Shown: positions 1-6,125 of the stretch, piece after piece
How positions within the stretch are numbered: the first letter of the stretch is position 1
Layout: every line of letters starts with the position of its first letter
NCBI GenBank assembly: GCA_012841995.1
Contig: DUTQ01000187.1
Location: 1-7,817, forward strand
Origin: Thermoanaerobacterales bacterium
GTDB lineage: Bacteria > Bacillota > Thermosediminibacteria > Thermosediminibacterales > Tepidanaerobacteraceae
Length of the DNA: 7,817 nt
Direction of reading: 5' to 3'
Program-made: the position numbers and the translations under genes
The notes under the pieces: generated by a model
The model's database searches: none
Told to the model about the DNA's origin: nothing
Seen by the model: only the letters and a program-made list of their open reading frames with translations

Positions 1-195
1 GCAACAAAAACTCATCATAAGGACTGCAAGTTCTGCAAGTAGCAATGATCTACATGTACGCCCCTGGCATTGCCCCATCCCACAGCGGGTTATTCGCTTT
101 ATTTCGTCCATATCGGTATATCCTTTGCCGATTACTTCTTGGATTTCTTCTAGGCTTATGTCTTCACAACGGCATATTATTGTTTTGCTCTTCAT
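1..195 (-). CDS. BFD-like [2Fe-2S]-binding subunit, 3' end cut by window edge
   Basis: An open frame runs from ATG at 195-193 to the left edge, giving 65 residues with no stop. The visible part shows the Fer2_BFD pattern: Cys8-x-Cys10 (ICRCEDIS) near the start, then TRCGMGQCQGRTC with Cys38, Cys43 and Cys48. By family knowledge C8, C10, C43 and C48 would bind one [2Fe-2S] cluster, with Cys38 extra. In HCN synthase and opine oxidases this domain is fused to the C terminus of the FAD subunit; here it is a separate gene. Its ATG overlaps the TGA of the preceding 4Fe-4S gene (ATGA, 195-192), so the two are probably translationally coupled. Inferred role: electron relay subunit of the flavoenzyme encoded upstream. 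Codon use is A/C-ending, as in the rest of this operon. The missing C-terminal part should lie outside the window. Confidence 0.85.
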   Translation of the reverse strand, partial: MKSKTIICRCEDISLEEIQEVIGKGYTDMDEIKRITRCGMGQCQGRTCRSLLLAELAVLMMSFCC

Positions 196-692
196 TTTCC
201 ATCGCCCCCTACCCTTATGTTCCTTACTACCATTGATAGTTCTTTTGGAACAGCTACGGTGATGACTGGTGTCCTGTCTTCGTATTTGCCGTTTCTTATT
301 TTTACTACTTTGCCTTGTGATACTTTGTTGCCTCCACGGTCTAGTAGGTCTACTTCTTGGCCTTCTTTAGGTAGTGGTAGGAATTCATATGGCAGTGATA
401 CTGTTGCTTCTTTGTCTGAGTAGGTTTCGTCTATTATGAATATGGCAAGGCCGGGACATTTGCTTACACATAGACCGCATCCTGTGCAGTTGTCATAGTC
501 TATTTCGGGTTTGTCGTTTATGTCTTTAAATTCTTGGATTGCTCCCTGTTTGCATGCGGTGTTGCATGGGTTGCAGGGTATTTCTTGGAAACATTCTATC
601 ATTACCACTGGCCCTTTTGCCAGTCTTTCTTTTGGCGGTATTCTGGTTTCTAGGTCTTCAGTGGTTGGTATTCCATTTTGTAATAGCATCAT
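192..692 (-). CDS. 4Fe-4S dicluster ferredoxin-like subunit of oxidoreductase complex
   Basis: The 166-residue protein has two cysteine groups. The second is canonical: Cys69-x2-Cys72-x2-Cys75-x3-Cys79-Pro (CTGCGLCVSKCP). The first is unusual: Cys34-x5-Cys40-x2-Cys43-x3-Cys47 (ECFQEIPCNPCNTAC), with its first cysteine displaced from the usual CxxC spacing. Both could hold [4Fe-4S] clusters. Residues 95-160 form a basic, beta-rich C-terminal domain that I do not recognise. It has no signal peptide or membrane segment, so it should be cytoplasmic. It follows the FAD oxidoreductase gene after 9 nt and overlaps the BFD-like gene by 4 nt, which suggests a stoichiometric subunit passing electrons between the flavin subunit and an acceptor. 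There are two tandem ATG codons (692 and 689). The Shine-Dalgarno is about 4 nt from the first and 7 nt from the second, so translation may really start at 689 and give 165 residues. Confidence 0.85.
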   Translation of the reverse strand: MMLLQNGIPTTEDLETRIPPKERLAKGPVVMIECFQEIPCNPCNTACKQGAIQEFKDINDKPEIDYDNCTGCGLCVSKCPGLAIFIIDETYSDKEATVSLPYEFLPLPKEGQEVDLLDRGGNKVSQGKVVKIRNGKYEDRTPVITVAVPKELSMVVRNIRVGGDGK

Positions 693-695
693 TTT

Positions 696-703
696 CCCTC
701 CTT
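696..703 (-). promoter_or_regulatory. Ribosome binding site overlapping upstream stop codon
   Basis: AAGGAGGG on the minus strand shares its first two bases with the TAA stop of the oxidoreductase gene (704-702). It sits 7 nt before the second of two tandem ATG codons of the 4Fe-4S gene and 4 nt before the first. The spacing favours the second ATG (689-687), and the overlap suggests translational coupling. Confidence 0.7.
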
Positions 704-1793
704 AAGATACTAGTTGTGAGATTCCTTCTCTTATTTTCTCGCCTACTGGTCCTGATCTTAAGTCATGTAGTTGGTTTAGTGCTTCTTGGTGTTTTTCTTC
801 GTATGTGCCGTTGTCATAACCTAGGCTTTTTGCTGCGTTTAGACCGGCTAGTCTGCCTTCTATCATGGCGCTGCTGGCTTCTTCTACTCCGGCTACGTCG
901 CCTGCTACGTATATGCCGGTTACTGAGGTTTCTAGGTCGTTTGTTCTTGTGGGTACGTGGCCGCCTAGTTGTGGGACGTATTTCATGTTGCAGCCTGCTT
1001 GCCATAGTAGTTCAGCTAGTGGGGATAGGCCCACTGATATGCATAATACGTCGACTTTTAATACTTTTTCTGTGCCGGGAATTGGTTGCCAGTTTTGGTC
1101 TACTTTCCAGATGCTTGCTCGTTCTAGTGCTTTGGTTATTTGGTTTGGATAGGCTGCTTTTACTGAATAGGATGTTAGGATTGGTACGCCTAGTCTTGCT
1201 ACTTTTGATGCGTGGACTAGGTAGCCGCCTATTTTGGGGGCTGCGTCTATGATGGCTTTTACGTTTACTCCGGCTTGCATTAGTTGGTAGCTTACTATTA
1301 GGCCTATGTTACCTGCGCCTACCATTAATACGTCGTTTCCGGGAACTACTCCGTGTTCGTTCATTAGTGTCTGGACTGCTCCGGCTCCGTATATTCCGGG
1401 TAGGTCGTTGTTTACAAATGGTAGGAATTTTTCTGATGCGCCTGTTGCTATGATGATTTTGTCTGCTTTTAGTTTTACAAATTTTTCTTCTTCTACTTCT
1501 ATGCCTATTACCCCGTCATCTGGATAGTAGCCGATTACTTCTGAGTTGTTCATTATTTTGATCTTTGAGTGGTTTTGGGCTTCTTTGGCTAGTAGTTTGC
1601 CTATGTCTATGCCTCGGGTTGAGGCGTGCTCTTTTTCTGAGCCAAAGAACATGTGGGTCTGTTTTACTAGTTGACCGCCTAGGTTGTTGTTTTTGTCTAC
1701 TAGGGTTACTTCGGCTCCCATTTCGGCTGCTGCTAATGCTGCCATTAGGCCTGCCGGGCCGCCGCCTATTACTGCTATTTCTGTCTTTCTCAC
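702..1793 (-). CDS. FAD/NAD(P)-dependent oxidoreductase (HcnB/OoxA-like alpha subunit)
   Basis: The 363-residue pyridine-nucleotide-disulfide-type flavoprotein lacks a redox CxxC motif. The N terminus has the FAD dinucleotide fold, GGGPAG at 10-15 with acidic Asp33 at the end of strand 2. The ATGAS motif is at 116-120. A second Rossmann loop, GAGNIG (159-164), suggests NAD(P) or ADP binding, and the second FAD contact is VAGDVAG (297-302). This layout matches the alpha subunits of HCN synthase, octopine/nopaline oxidases and archaeal amino-acid dehydrogenases, but the [2Fe-2S] C-terminal domain of those is missing and encoded separately at 1-195. The start is GTG (1793-1791), overlapping the upstream TGA (GTGA) and preceded by a GGGGTGATC ribosome site. 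By my hand count about 28 of 33 leucines use CTA and the rest TTA. The substrate is unknown; an imino or amino acid such as proline, hydroxyproline or an opine is an inference. Confidence 0.88.
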   Translation of the reverse strand: MRKTEIAVIGGGPAGLMAALAAAEMGAEVTLVDKNNNLGGQLVKQTHMFFGSEKEHASTRGIDIGKLLAKEAQNHSKIKIMNNSEVIGYYPDDGVIGIEVEEEKFVKLKADKIIIATGASEKFLPFVNNDLPGIYGAGAVQTLMNEHGVVPGNDVLMVGAGNIGLIVSYQLMQAGVNVKAIIDAAPKIGGYLVHASKVARLGVPILTSYSVKAAYPNQITKALERASIWKVDQNWQPIPGTEKVLKVDVLCISVGLSPLAELLWQAGCNMKYVPQLGGHVPTRTNDLETSVTGIYVAGDVAGVEEASSAMIEGRLAGLNAAKSLGYDNGTYEEKHQEALNQLHDLRSGPVGEKIREGISQLVS

Positions 1794-2095
1794 TTTAGAT
1801 CACCCCTGTCTCTTTGCGTTTCTACTACCATCCCTTCACGAAGTTTTTCTGTGCATACTCTTACGTTGGGTTCTCCGTTTACTGTCATTAGGCAGGATGA
1901 GCAGTTGCCTATTGCACAGTAAAATCCTCTGGCTCGATGCGAGTTCTTGCTATAGCTTAATACCATTACTCCGTTTGCATGAAGGGCTGATGCTATGGGT
2001 TCTCCTTCATACCCTTTCATCTTTTTGCCATCAAATGTGAATTCTACTTCTTTCTTTTTTTCAAAGGTCAAAATAGGATGTTGCTCAATTCGCAT
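1790..2095 (-). CDS. HcnA/SoxA-like [2Fe-2S]-binding subunit
   Basis: This is a 101-residue plant-ferredoxin-fold protein of the small-subunit family found in HCN synthase, opine oxidase and sarcosine-oxidase-like complexes. The cluster ligands are Cys60-x4-Cys65-x2-Cys68 (YCAIGNCSSC) and Cys81 (VRVC). The N-terminal strands around VEFTFDGKKMKGYEGEPIASAL are typical of the family. It is first in the enzyme operon. The ATG (2095-2093) has a strong GGAGGG site 7 nt upstream (2102-2107), and the stop overlaps the GTG start of the FAD subunit by 4 nt. Its likely job is to pass electrons within the flavoenzyme. Its length is normal for stand-alone family members. Confidence 0.88.
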   Translation of the reverse strand: MRIEQHPILTFEKKKEVEFTFDGKKMKGYEGEPIASALHANGVMVLSYSKNSHRARGFYCAIGNCSSCLMTVNGEPNVRVCTEKLREGMVVETQRDRGDLK

Positions 2096-2122
2096 TATTG
2101 TCCCTCCTTGTGAAATGTTTAT

Positions 2123-2128
2123 TTAAGT
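2123..2128 (-). promoter_or_regulatory. Possible promoter for the Fe-S enzyme operon (-10 element)
   Basis: On the minus strand TATACT (2128-2123) is a good -10 hexamer 27 nt before the first enzyme gene. The best -35 match at about 18 nt is TATACA within the GTATAC palindrome at 2150-2157, which is only a partial match. A regulator bound at the palindrome would therefore block this promoter. This is a pattern call without experimental support. Confidence 0.3.
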
Positions 2129-2144
2129 ATAAATCATTTGAATA

Positions 2145-2158
2145 TTTTTTGTATACAT
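2145..2158. promoter_or_regulatory. Candidate GntR/FadR-family operator (GTATAC palindrome)
   Basis: TTTTTTGTATACAT contains the 8-bp palindrome TGTATACA (2150-2157). A GTATAC core (GTM-KAC) matches operators known for FCD-type GntR regulators. It lies between the GntR gene and the enzyme operon, at the -35 position of a possible promoter. It is flanked at near-equal distance by 7-bp inverted arms, ATTTGAA (2136-2142) and TTCAAAT (2168-2174). A 13/14 copy, TTTTTTGTATATAT, lies at 3071-3084 in the gap upstream of the regulator gene itself. Poly-T context makes chance similarity possible. Confidence 0.4.
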
Positions 2159-2204
2159 CCCCCCAGTTTCAAATATTAATCAACAGCCTCCTTATATAAT
2201 TTTA

Positions 2205-2210
2205 TTTATA
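2205..2210 (-). promoter_or_regulatory. Possible alternative -10 (TATAAA) downstream of tandem repeat
   Basis: On the minus strand TATAAA (2210-2205) lies just downstream of the 19-bp tandem repeat. There is no good -35; the repeat occupies that position, as expected for an activator-dependent promoter. Transcripts from here would have a leader of about 100 nt with an orphan AAGGAGG near 2186-2192 that is not followed by a recognisable gene. Low confidence. Confidence 0.2.
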
Positions 2211-2214
2211 TAAA

Positions 2215-2252
2215 TTGAATTGATTGGCACATTTTGAATTGATTGGCACATT
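2215..2252. repeat. Exact 2 x 19 bp tandem repeat
   Basis: The unit ttgaattgattggcacatt occurs at 2215-2233 and again at 2234-2252 with no mismatch. It sits 9 nt beyond the stop of the GntR gene and upstream of the enzyme operon. Direct repeats at about two helical turns in front of a promoter can be binding sites for a transcription factor. A recent duplication by slippage is the other explanation. Confidence 0.9.
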
Positions 2253-2261
2253 GTCTAACTT

Positions 2262-2951
2262 TTATTTTTTCAAAAGATACATACGCAATCTGTTTAAATG
2301 TAACTTCATCCTCTCTGAAGCTTGGTCTTCATCTCTTTCCTTTATCGCTTTGACAATACATGAATGTTCTTTGCAAAGATTAAGCCAATCCTCAAAATCT
2401 AAAATGGATTTTTCCCTTAACTCTGTAGTCAGTGTAAGCATAAAACTAACCATCTCTTTTAGCATGAAGTTATGGGACATTTCTGCAAGCTTTAGGTGAA
2501 ATGCCAAGTCCATATCTTTCTTATGATATTCTTCCAATGTTGCATCAAAACCGTGGTACTTTTCATCAATCTCTATAAGTTGTTTTAGTTCTTTTTCATC
2601 AGCCCTTTTTGCTGCAAGCCTTACTACTTCAACTTCCACAATTTCGCGGGCTTCTACGACATCTAACAAGGCATCCCTTTCTAAGTCCGATGTAGTAACC
2701 TTTAATAAGGATAGTTCTCCAGTCTTTCTCAGGTATCTTCCTCCTCCAGGCTTGCTTTCAACAAGCCCCCTATACTCTAGTACACGGAAAGCCTCCCGCA
2801 ACACGGCGCGACTAACTCCCAACCTTTCCATGAGGATCCTTTCAGATGGAAACTTATCTCCAGGGAGTATGTCACCTTTGTTTACCATATCCATTATTTG
2901 ATCTATTATAGTTTCATATAATCTAACGTTTTTAACTTTTCGGAAAATCAT
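2262..2951 (-). CDS. GntR-family transcriptional regulator, FadR/FCD subfamily
   Basis: The 229-residue protein has an N-terminal winged helix at about 10-76, with the typical LPGDKFPSERILMERLGVSR (29-48) and recognition helix VSRAVLREAFRVLE, and wing GLVESKPGGGRYL. The C-terminal all-helical FCD domain (about 95-225) keeps the putative metal site Asp148, His152, His196 and His218, which in this family binds Zn, Ni or similar and helps hold a carboxylate effector. It lies upstream of the Fe-S flavoenzyme operon on the same strand, with a 166-nt gap, and most likely regulates that operon in response to its substrate or product. The start ATG (2951) has GGGAGG 6 nt upstream. Codon use is ordinary and mixed, unlike the strongly A/C-ending enzyme genes next to it. 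The effector cannot be told from sequence. Confidence 0.93.
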   Translation of the reverse strand: MIFRKVKNVRLYETIIDQIMDMVNKGDILPGDKFPSERILMERLGVSRAVLREAFRVLEYRGLVESKPGGGRYLRKTGELSLLKVTTSDLERDALLDVVEAREIVEVEVVRLAAKRADEKELKQLIEIDEKYHGFDATLEEYHKKDMDLAFHLKLAEMSHNFMLKEMVSFMLTLTTELREKSILDFEDWLNLCKEHSCIVKAIKERDEDQASERMKLHLNRLRMYLLKK

Positions 2952-2976
2952 GTGTTTCCTCCCTCTATGGGGTACT

Positions 2977-2995
2977 GGGTTACCCGCTCATTATA
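2977..2995 (-). promoter_or_regulatory. GntR gene promoter -10 with adjacent palindrome
   Basis: On the minus strand TATAAT (2995-2990) is a perfect -10 about 40 nt before the ATG; the -35 is weak. Immediately downstream, around the expected transcription start, is GGGTTACCC (2977-2985), a palindrome with a central T. A regulator bound there would block initiation, so autoregulation is a reasonable inference. Confidence 0.4.
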
Positions 2996-3009
2996 TATAA
3001 TTCGATATT

Positions 3010-3022
3010 TTTTCGGAAAATC
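3010..3022. repeat. Direct repeat TTTTCGGAAAATC, copy 2
   Basis: The 13-mer TTTTCGGAAAATC at 3010-3022 is identical to 2937-2949, which covers the start codon and first codons of the GntR gene. Each copy has palindromic TTTTC/GAAAA arms around a central G. One copy lies near the -35 of the regulator promoter and one over its start codon, an arrangement compatible with autorepression. In such AT-rich DNA chance is not excluded. Confidence 0.35.
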
Positions 3023-3105
3023 CTCTTTAATAAACATAATTCAGTAAATTTTTTTAAATAGTTAAAATAGTTTTTTGTATATATGTTTTTGATTGTCTAA
3101 TATGC

Positions 3106-3135
3106 TTGACTGTGCTAACATATACATAATAAAGT
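3106..3135 (+). promoter_or_regulatory. Possible promoter for ABC-F/tsaD operon
   Basis: TTGACT (3106-3111) is a 5/6 match to the -35 consensus. TAAAGT (3130-3135), 18 nt further, is a weaker -10 match (4/6). Initiation would fall near 3142, just before the AGGTGAT ribosome site at 3145-3151 and the ATG at 3157, giving a very short leader. TTGTCT-17-TAACAT slightly upstream (-35 starting near 3094) is an alternative. Confidence 0.35.
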
Positions 3136-3156
3136 CGATTTTTTAGGTGATATAAT

Positions 3157-5049
3157 ATGGCAATCATAAGTGTTTCTAACCTGGAAAAAAGCTTTGGCGC
3201 AAATAAAATAATTTCCAAAGCTAGTTTTATAATAGAGGAAAAAGATAAAATAGGTTTTGTTGGCTTGAATGGTGCGGGTAAATCAACTCTGTTAAAGATT
3301 CTAGCTGGAAAAATACCTTTTGATAGTGGAGATCTTTCAATATCAAAAGGTATTAAGATTGGTTATCTTTCTCAGGACTTAATTTCCAGAGATTATAAAA
3401 CAGTAGGTGAGCTACTGCATTCTGTGTTTGAAAAACAAAGGCAATTAGAAAAACAGCTGCGAGCATTGGAAATGAATATGTCCAAACCGGAGATATACGA
3501 AGATCCAAAACAATTAAAAAGGTTGATGGACAATTACGCAAAACTCCAGGAGGTCTTTAAAGATGAAGGAGGTTTTGAAATCCAAAGTCGCATCCGCGGT
3601 GTTTTAAATGGTCTAGGATTTGAAGATGAGGATATCCCTATATCAACTTTAAGTGGTGGCCAAAAAACCAGTCTTGCACTTGCGCGAATCCTTCTTGAAT
3701 CTCCCGATCTTTTATTGTTAGATGAGCCTACAAATTACCTTGATATAGATTCAATACAGTGGCTTGAAGGCTTTCTAAAAGACTATCCTAAGGCAATTGT
3801 TGCAGTATCACATGACAGGTATTTTTTGGATCGCATTGTAACAAAAATCTTTGAATTGGAAAATACAAATTTATCCATATATACTGGGAATTATACCGAT
3901 TATAAGATTAAAAAACAAAAAGCCTTGAAAATCAGCGAAAAACATCAGGAACTAAGGCAGCAAGAAGCCGAGCGTTTAAAAAAGAGTATACAAAATTTTA
4001 TTTCTCACAGAAATTACAAACAGGCAGACAGTCGTAAAAAGAAGTTAAATGAGCTATACAGCATACCTTCTAATAATTTTGGCAACCATGGTGCTATGAA
4101 TATCCAAATGGATATGAAACACAGAAGTGGCAACGAAGTCGTTACAATAAGTGACCTTTGTTTTTCATATGATGATAAAGATATCTTATCTAACATAAAT
4201 CTCAAGGTATTTCGGGGTGAACGAATAGGAATAATAGGCCCAAATGGTGTAGGCAAATCCACAATTCTGAAAATAATTGCAGGTATGTTGAAACCTCAAA
4301 GTGGAAATATTGCTTTCGGCCATAATGTCCTGACTGCGTATTTTGCTCAAGAACACGGAGGTCTTTTGCCGGAATCTACTGTCTTATCCGAAGTATGGTC
4401 TGTCGCCCCAGAGCTTTCCGTCACACAAATACGAACTTTTTTAGGAAATATGCTGTTCTCTGGTGAAGAAGTGGAAAAAAATATACAAATGCTAAGCGGT
4501 GGTGAAAAAAGCCGGGTGAGTTTGGCAAAAGCAATTTTACAAGGGGCAAATGTATTGCTGTTAGATGAGCCCACAAACCACCTTGATATTGTGTCAAAAG
4601 AAAAACTTGAACAAGCATTAAACCAATTCGACGGCACAATCATTGCAGTTTCCCATGATCGTTATTTTTTATCAAGTATCGCAACTCGTATTTGGGAGTT
4701 AGATAATGGGGCTATAAAGGATTTCCATGGAGATTTTAATTATTATTTAGAAAAGATTAAGGAAATAGAAAATGAGAAAAAAAATGTGCCCGAGCCTGAA
4801 GAAAACAAGACTCAGCAAAAAAAATCCAGGGTTTTAGAGAGAAAACAAAGAGAACAAAAAAAACAAGTAGAGGCCAAATTAAAAAAATTAGGACAACAGA
4901 TACTACAAAAAGAAAGTGAATTGGAAAAGCTTGAGCACATGCTGTGCAAGCCAGAGGTTTACAGTAATCCAGAAAAAGCAAAACAGGTTAACAACATGTA
5001 TAAAACAGTGATTGCCGAGCTGGAGGATTTATATAATAAACTTGCATAA
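3157..5049 (+). CDS. ydiF: ABC-F family ATPase, YdiF-like
   Basis: The 630-residue protein has two tandem ABC domains and no membrane segment, so it is a soluble ABC-F factor expected to act at the ribosome rather than in transport. Domain 1 has Walker A GLNGAGKST (36-44), signature LSGGQ (165-169), Walker B ending LLLLDE190 and H-loop His219. Domain 2 has GPNGVGKST (361-369), LSGGE (446-450), LLLDE471 and His500. Both catalytic glutamates are intact. The charged helical interdomain linker is at about 245-325. A Lys/Glu-rich linker and C-terminal coiled coil (about 535-630) match B. subtilis YdiF and Uup rather than the shorter EttA. YdiF also neighbours tsaD in B. subtilis. The start ATG has AGGTGAT at 3145-3151. 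An antibiotic-resistance role is possible for ABC-F proteins in general but is not indicated here. tsaD follows after 59 nt, probably in the same operon. Confidence 0.92.
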   Translation: MAIISVSNLEKSFGANKIISKASFIIEEKDKIGFVGLNGAGKSTLLKILAGKIPFDSGDLSISKGIKIGYLSQDLISRDYKTVGELLHSVFEKQRQLEKQLRALEMNMSKPEIYEDPKQLKRLMDNYAKLQEVFKDEGGFEIQSRIRGVLNGLGFEDEDIPISTLSGGQKTSLALARILLESPDLLLLDEPTNYLDIDSIQWLEGFLKDYPKAIVAVSHDRYFLDRIVTKIFELENTNLSIYTGNYTDYKIKKQKALKISEKHQELRQQEAERLKKSIQNFISHRNYKQADSRKKKLNELYSIPSNNFGNHGAMNIQMDMKHRSGNEVVTISDLCFSYDDKDILSNINLKVFRGERIGIIGPNGVGKSTILKIIAGMLKPQSGNIAFGHNVLTAYFAQEHGGLLPESTVLSEVWSVAPELSVTQIRTFLGNMLFSGEEVEKNIQMLSGGEKSRVSLAKAILQGANVLLLDEPTNHLDIVSKEKLEQALNQFDGTIIAVSHDRYFLSSIATRIWELDNGAIKDFHGDFNYYLEKIKEIENEKKNVPEPEENKTQQKKSRVLERKQREQKKQVEAKLKKLGQQILQKESELEKLEHMLCKPEVYSNPEKAKQVNNMYKTVIAELEDLYNKLA

Positions 5050-5108
5050 TTGTGGTATTAACACATTTAAAAGGTATCTAATATTAAATAAAGGGGCGTA
5101 TTTTCAAA

Positions 5109-6119
5109 TTGAAAAACGATTTTTTGACATTAGGTATTGAAACATCTTGTGATGAAACTTCTGCTGCAATTACCTCTGATGGCCGAAGCATATTATCTAA
5201 CTGTATCTTTTCGCAAATTAAATGGCACGAAAAATTTGGTGGTGTTGTGCCTGAAATCGCTTCAAGAAAACACCTTGAGGCAATTTGCCACGTAACACAA
5301 AAAGCTCTTGATGATGCAAAAATAGAATTTAGCGATATAGACCTTGTTGCTGTAACATGCGGGCCTGGGCTTGTTGGCGCGCTGTTGGTAGGTGTGTCTT
5401 ATGCAAAGGGTTTATCTTATGCACTCAAAAAACCTCTTGTAGGGGTAAACCACATTGAAGGCCACATATTTGCTAATTTTCTTGAAAATGATTTTGCACC
5501 TCCATTTATTTGCCTTGTTGTCTCTGGAGGTCATACACACCTTGTTTATGTAAAAGATTATGGTGAATATGAACTATTGGGTCAAACAGTAGATGACGCT
5601 GCCGGTGAAGCTTTTGATAAAACGGCAAGGGCTTTAGGACTCGGATATCCAGGAGGCCCGCTTATCGATAAGGCTGCAAAAGCCGGCAATGAAAATGCTA
5701 TTTCATTCCCTATTGCGCACATAAAAGATCGAAAGCTTTCCTTCAGCTTTAGTGGCTTAAAATCTTCCGTGCTAAATTACTTGAACAATGCAAGGCAAAA
5801 GGGTATTCCGATAGTTGTAGAAGATGTAGCAGCTAGTTTTCAAAAAGCTGTGGTTGACGCACTTGTGGACAACACATTAGAGGCAGCAAAAACTAAAAAT
5901 TGTAGAACCATTGCACTGGCTGGCGGGGTTGCCGCCAACAACAAGCTCCGAGAACAGCTTACAAAAGCGGCAGGCGATGGCTATAGTATACACTATCCAG
6001 AACCCATACTCTGCACAGATAATGCCGCTATGATAGCGTGTTCAGGGTATTATAGATACTCTATGGGTTTCATATCTGATATGACTTTAAATGCCTACGC
6101 AAACCTTAAACTCTTTTGA
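5109..6119 (+). CDS. tsaD: tRNA t6A37 threonylcarbamoyltransferase catalytic subunit TsaD
   Basis: TsaD transfers the threonylcarbamoyl group from TC-AMP to A37 of ANN-decoding tRNAs, in a complex with TsaB and TsaE, whose genes lie just downstream on the other strand. The 336-residue protein has full family length. The ASKHA-fold nucleotide site shows [10 protein letters not shown] (9-18), SGGHTH (139-144) and AGGVAANN (271-278). The metal ligands are His115 and His119 (NHIEGH) plus Asp304 (CTDNAAM). The start is TTG at 5109: only this codon gives the usual short stretch before GIETS, an in-frame TAA lies at 5085-5087, and no ATG or GTG is available between. AAGGGG at 5091-5096 is 12 nt upstream, a long spacing, so initiation may be weak. 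No convincing terminator follows; the DnaA-box cluster begins directly after the stop. Confidence 0.97.
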   Translation: MKNDFLTLGIETSCDETSAAITSDGRSILSNCIFSQIKWHEKFGGVVPEIASRKHLEAICHVTQKALDDAKIEFSDIDLVAVTCGPGLVGALLVGVSYAKGLSYALKKPLVGVNHIEGHIFANFLENDFAPPFICLVVSGGHTHLVYVKDYGEYELLGQTVDDAAGEAFDKTARALGLGYPGGPLIDKAAKAGNENAISFPIAHIKDRKLSFSFSGLKSSVLNYLNNARQKGIPIVVEDVAASFQKAVVDALVDNTLEAAKTKNCRTIALAGGVAANNKLREQLTKAAGDGYSIHYPEPILCTDNAAMIACSGYYRYSMGFISDMTLNAYANLKLF

Positions 6120-6125
6120 ATAAGT

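Noticed and set aside
539..1252. Long Leu/Arg-rich open frame (237 codons) on the plus strand
   Set aside because: It lies antisense to two well-supported Fe-S/flavoprotein genes and has low-complexity composition. It is a by-product of their A/C-ending codon bias and has no ribosome site or family motif.
2096..2214. Riboswitch or leader RNA in front of the enzyme operon
   Set aside because: The leader is AT-rich with only a 7-bp inverted repeat; no glycine or other known riboswitch core and no terminator hairpin could be recognised.
2224..2252. TTGGCAC in the tandem repeat as a sigma-54 -24 element
   Set aside because: No GC dinucleotide or TTGC-like -12 element is found at the required spacing in either copy, and the direction would point into the GntR gene from its 3' side.
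5050..5108. Separate promoter for tsaD
   Set aside because: The best hexamers (TTAACA near 5058 and TATTAA near 5082) are weak, and the 59-nt gap with no terminator fits read-through from the ABC-F gene.
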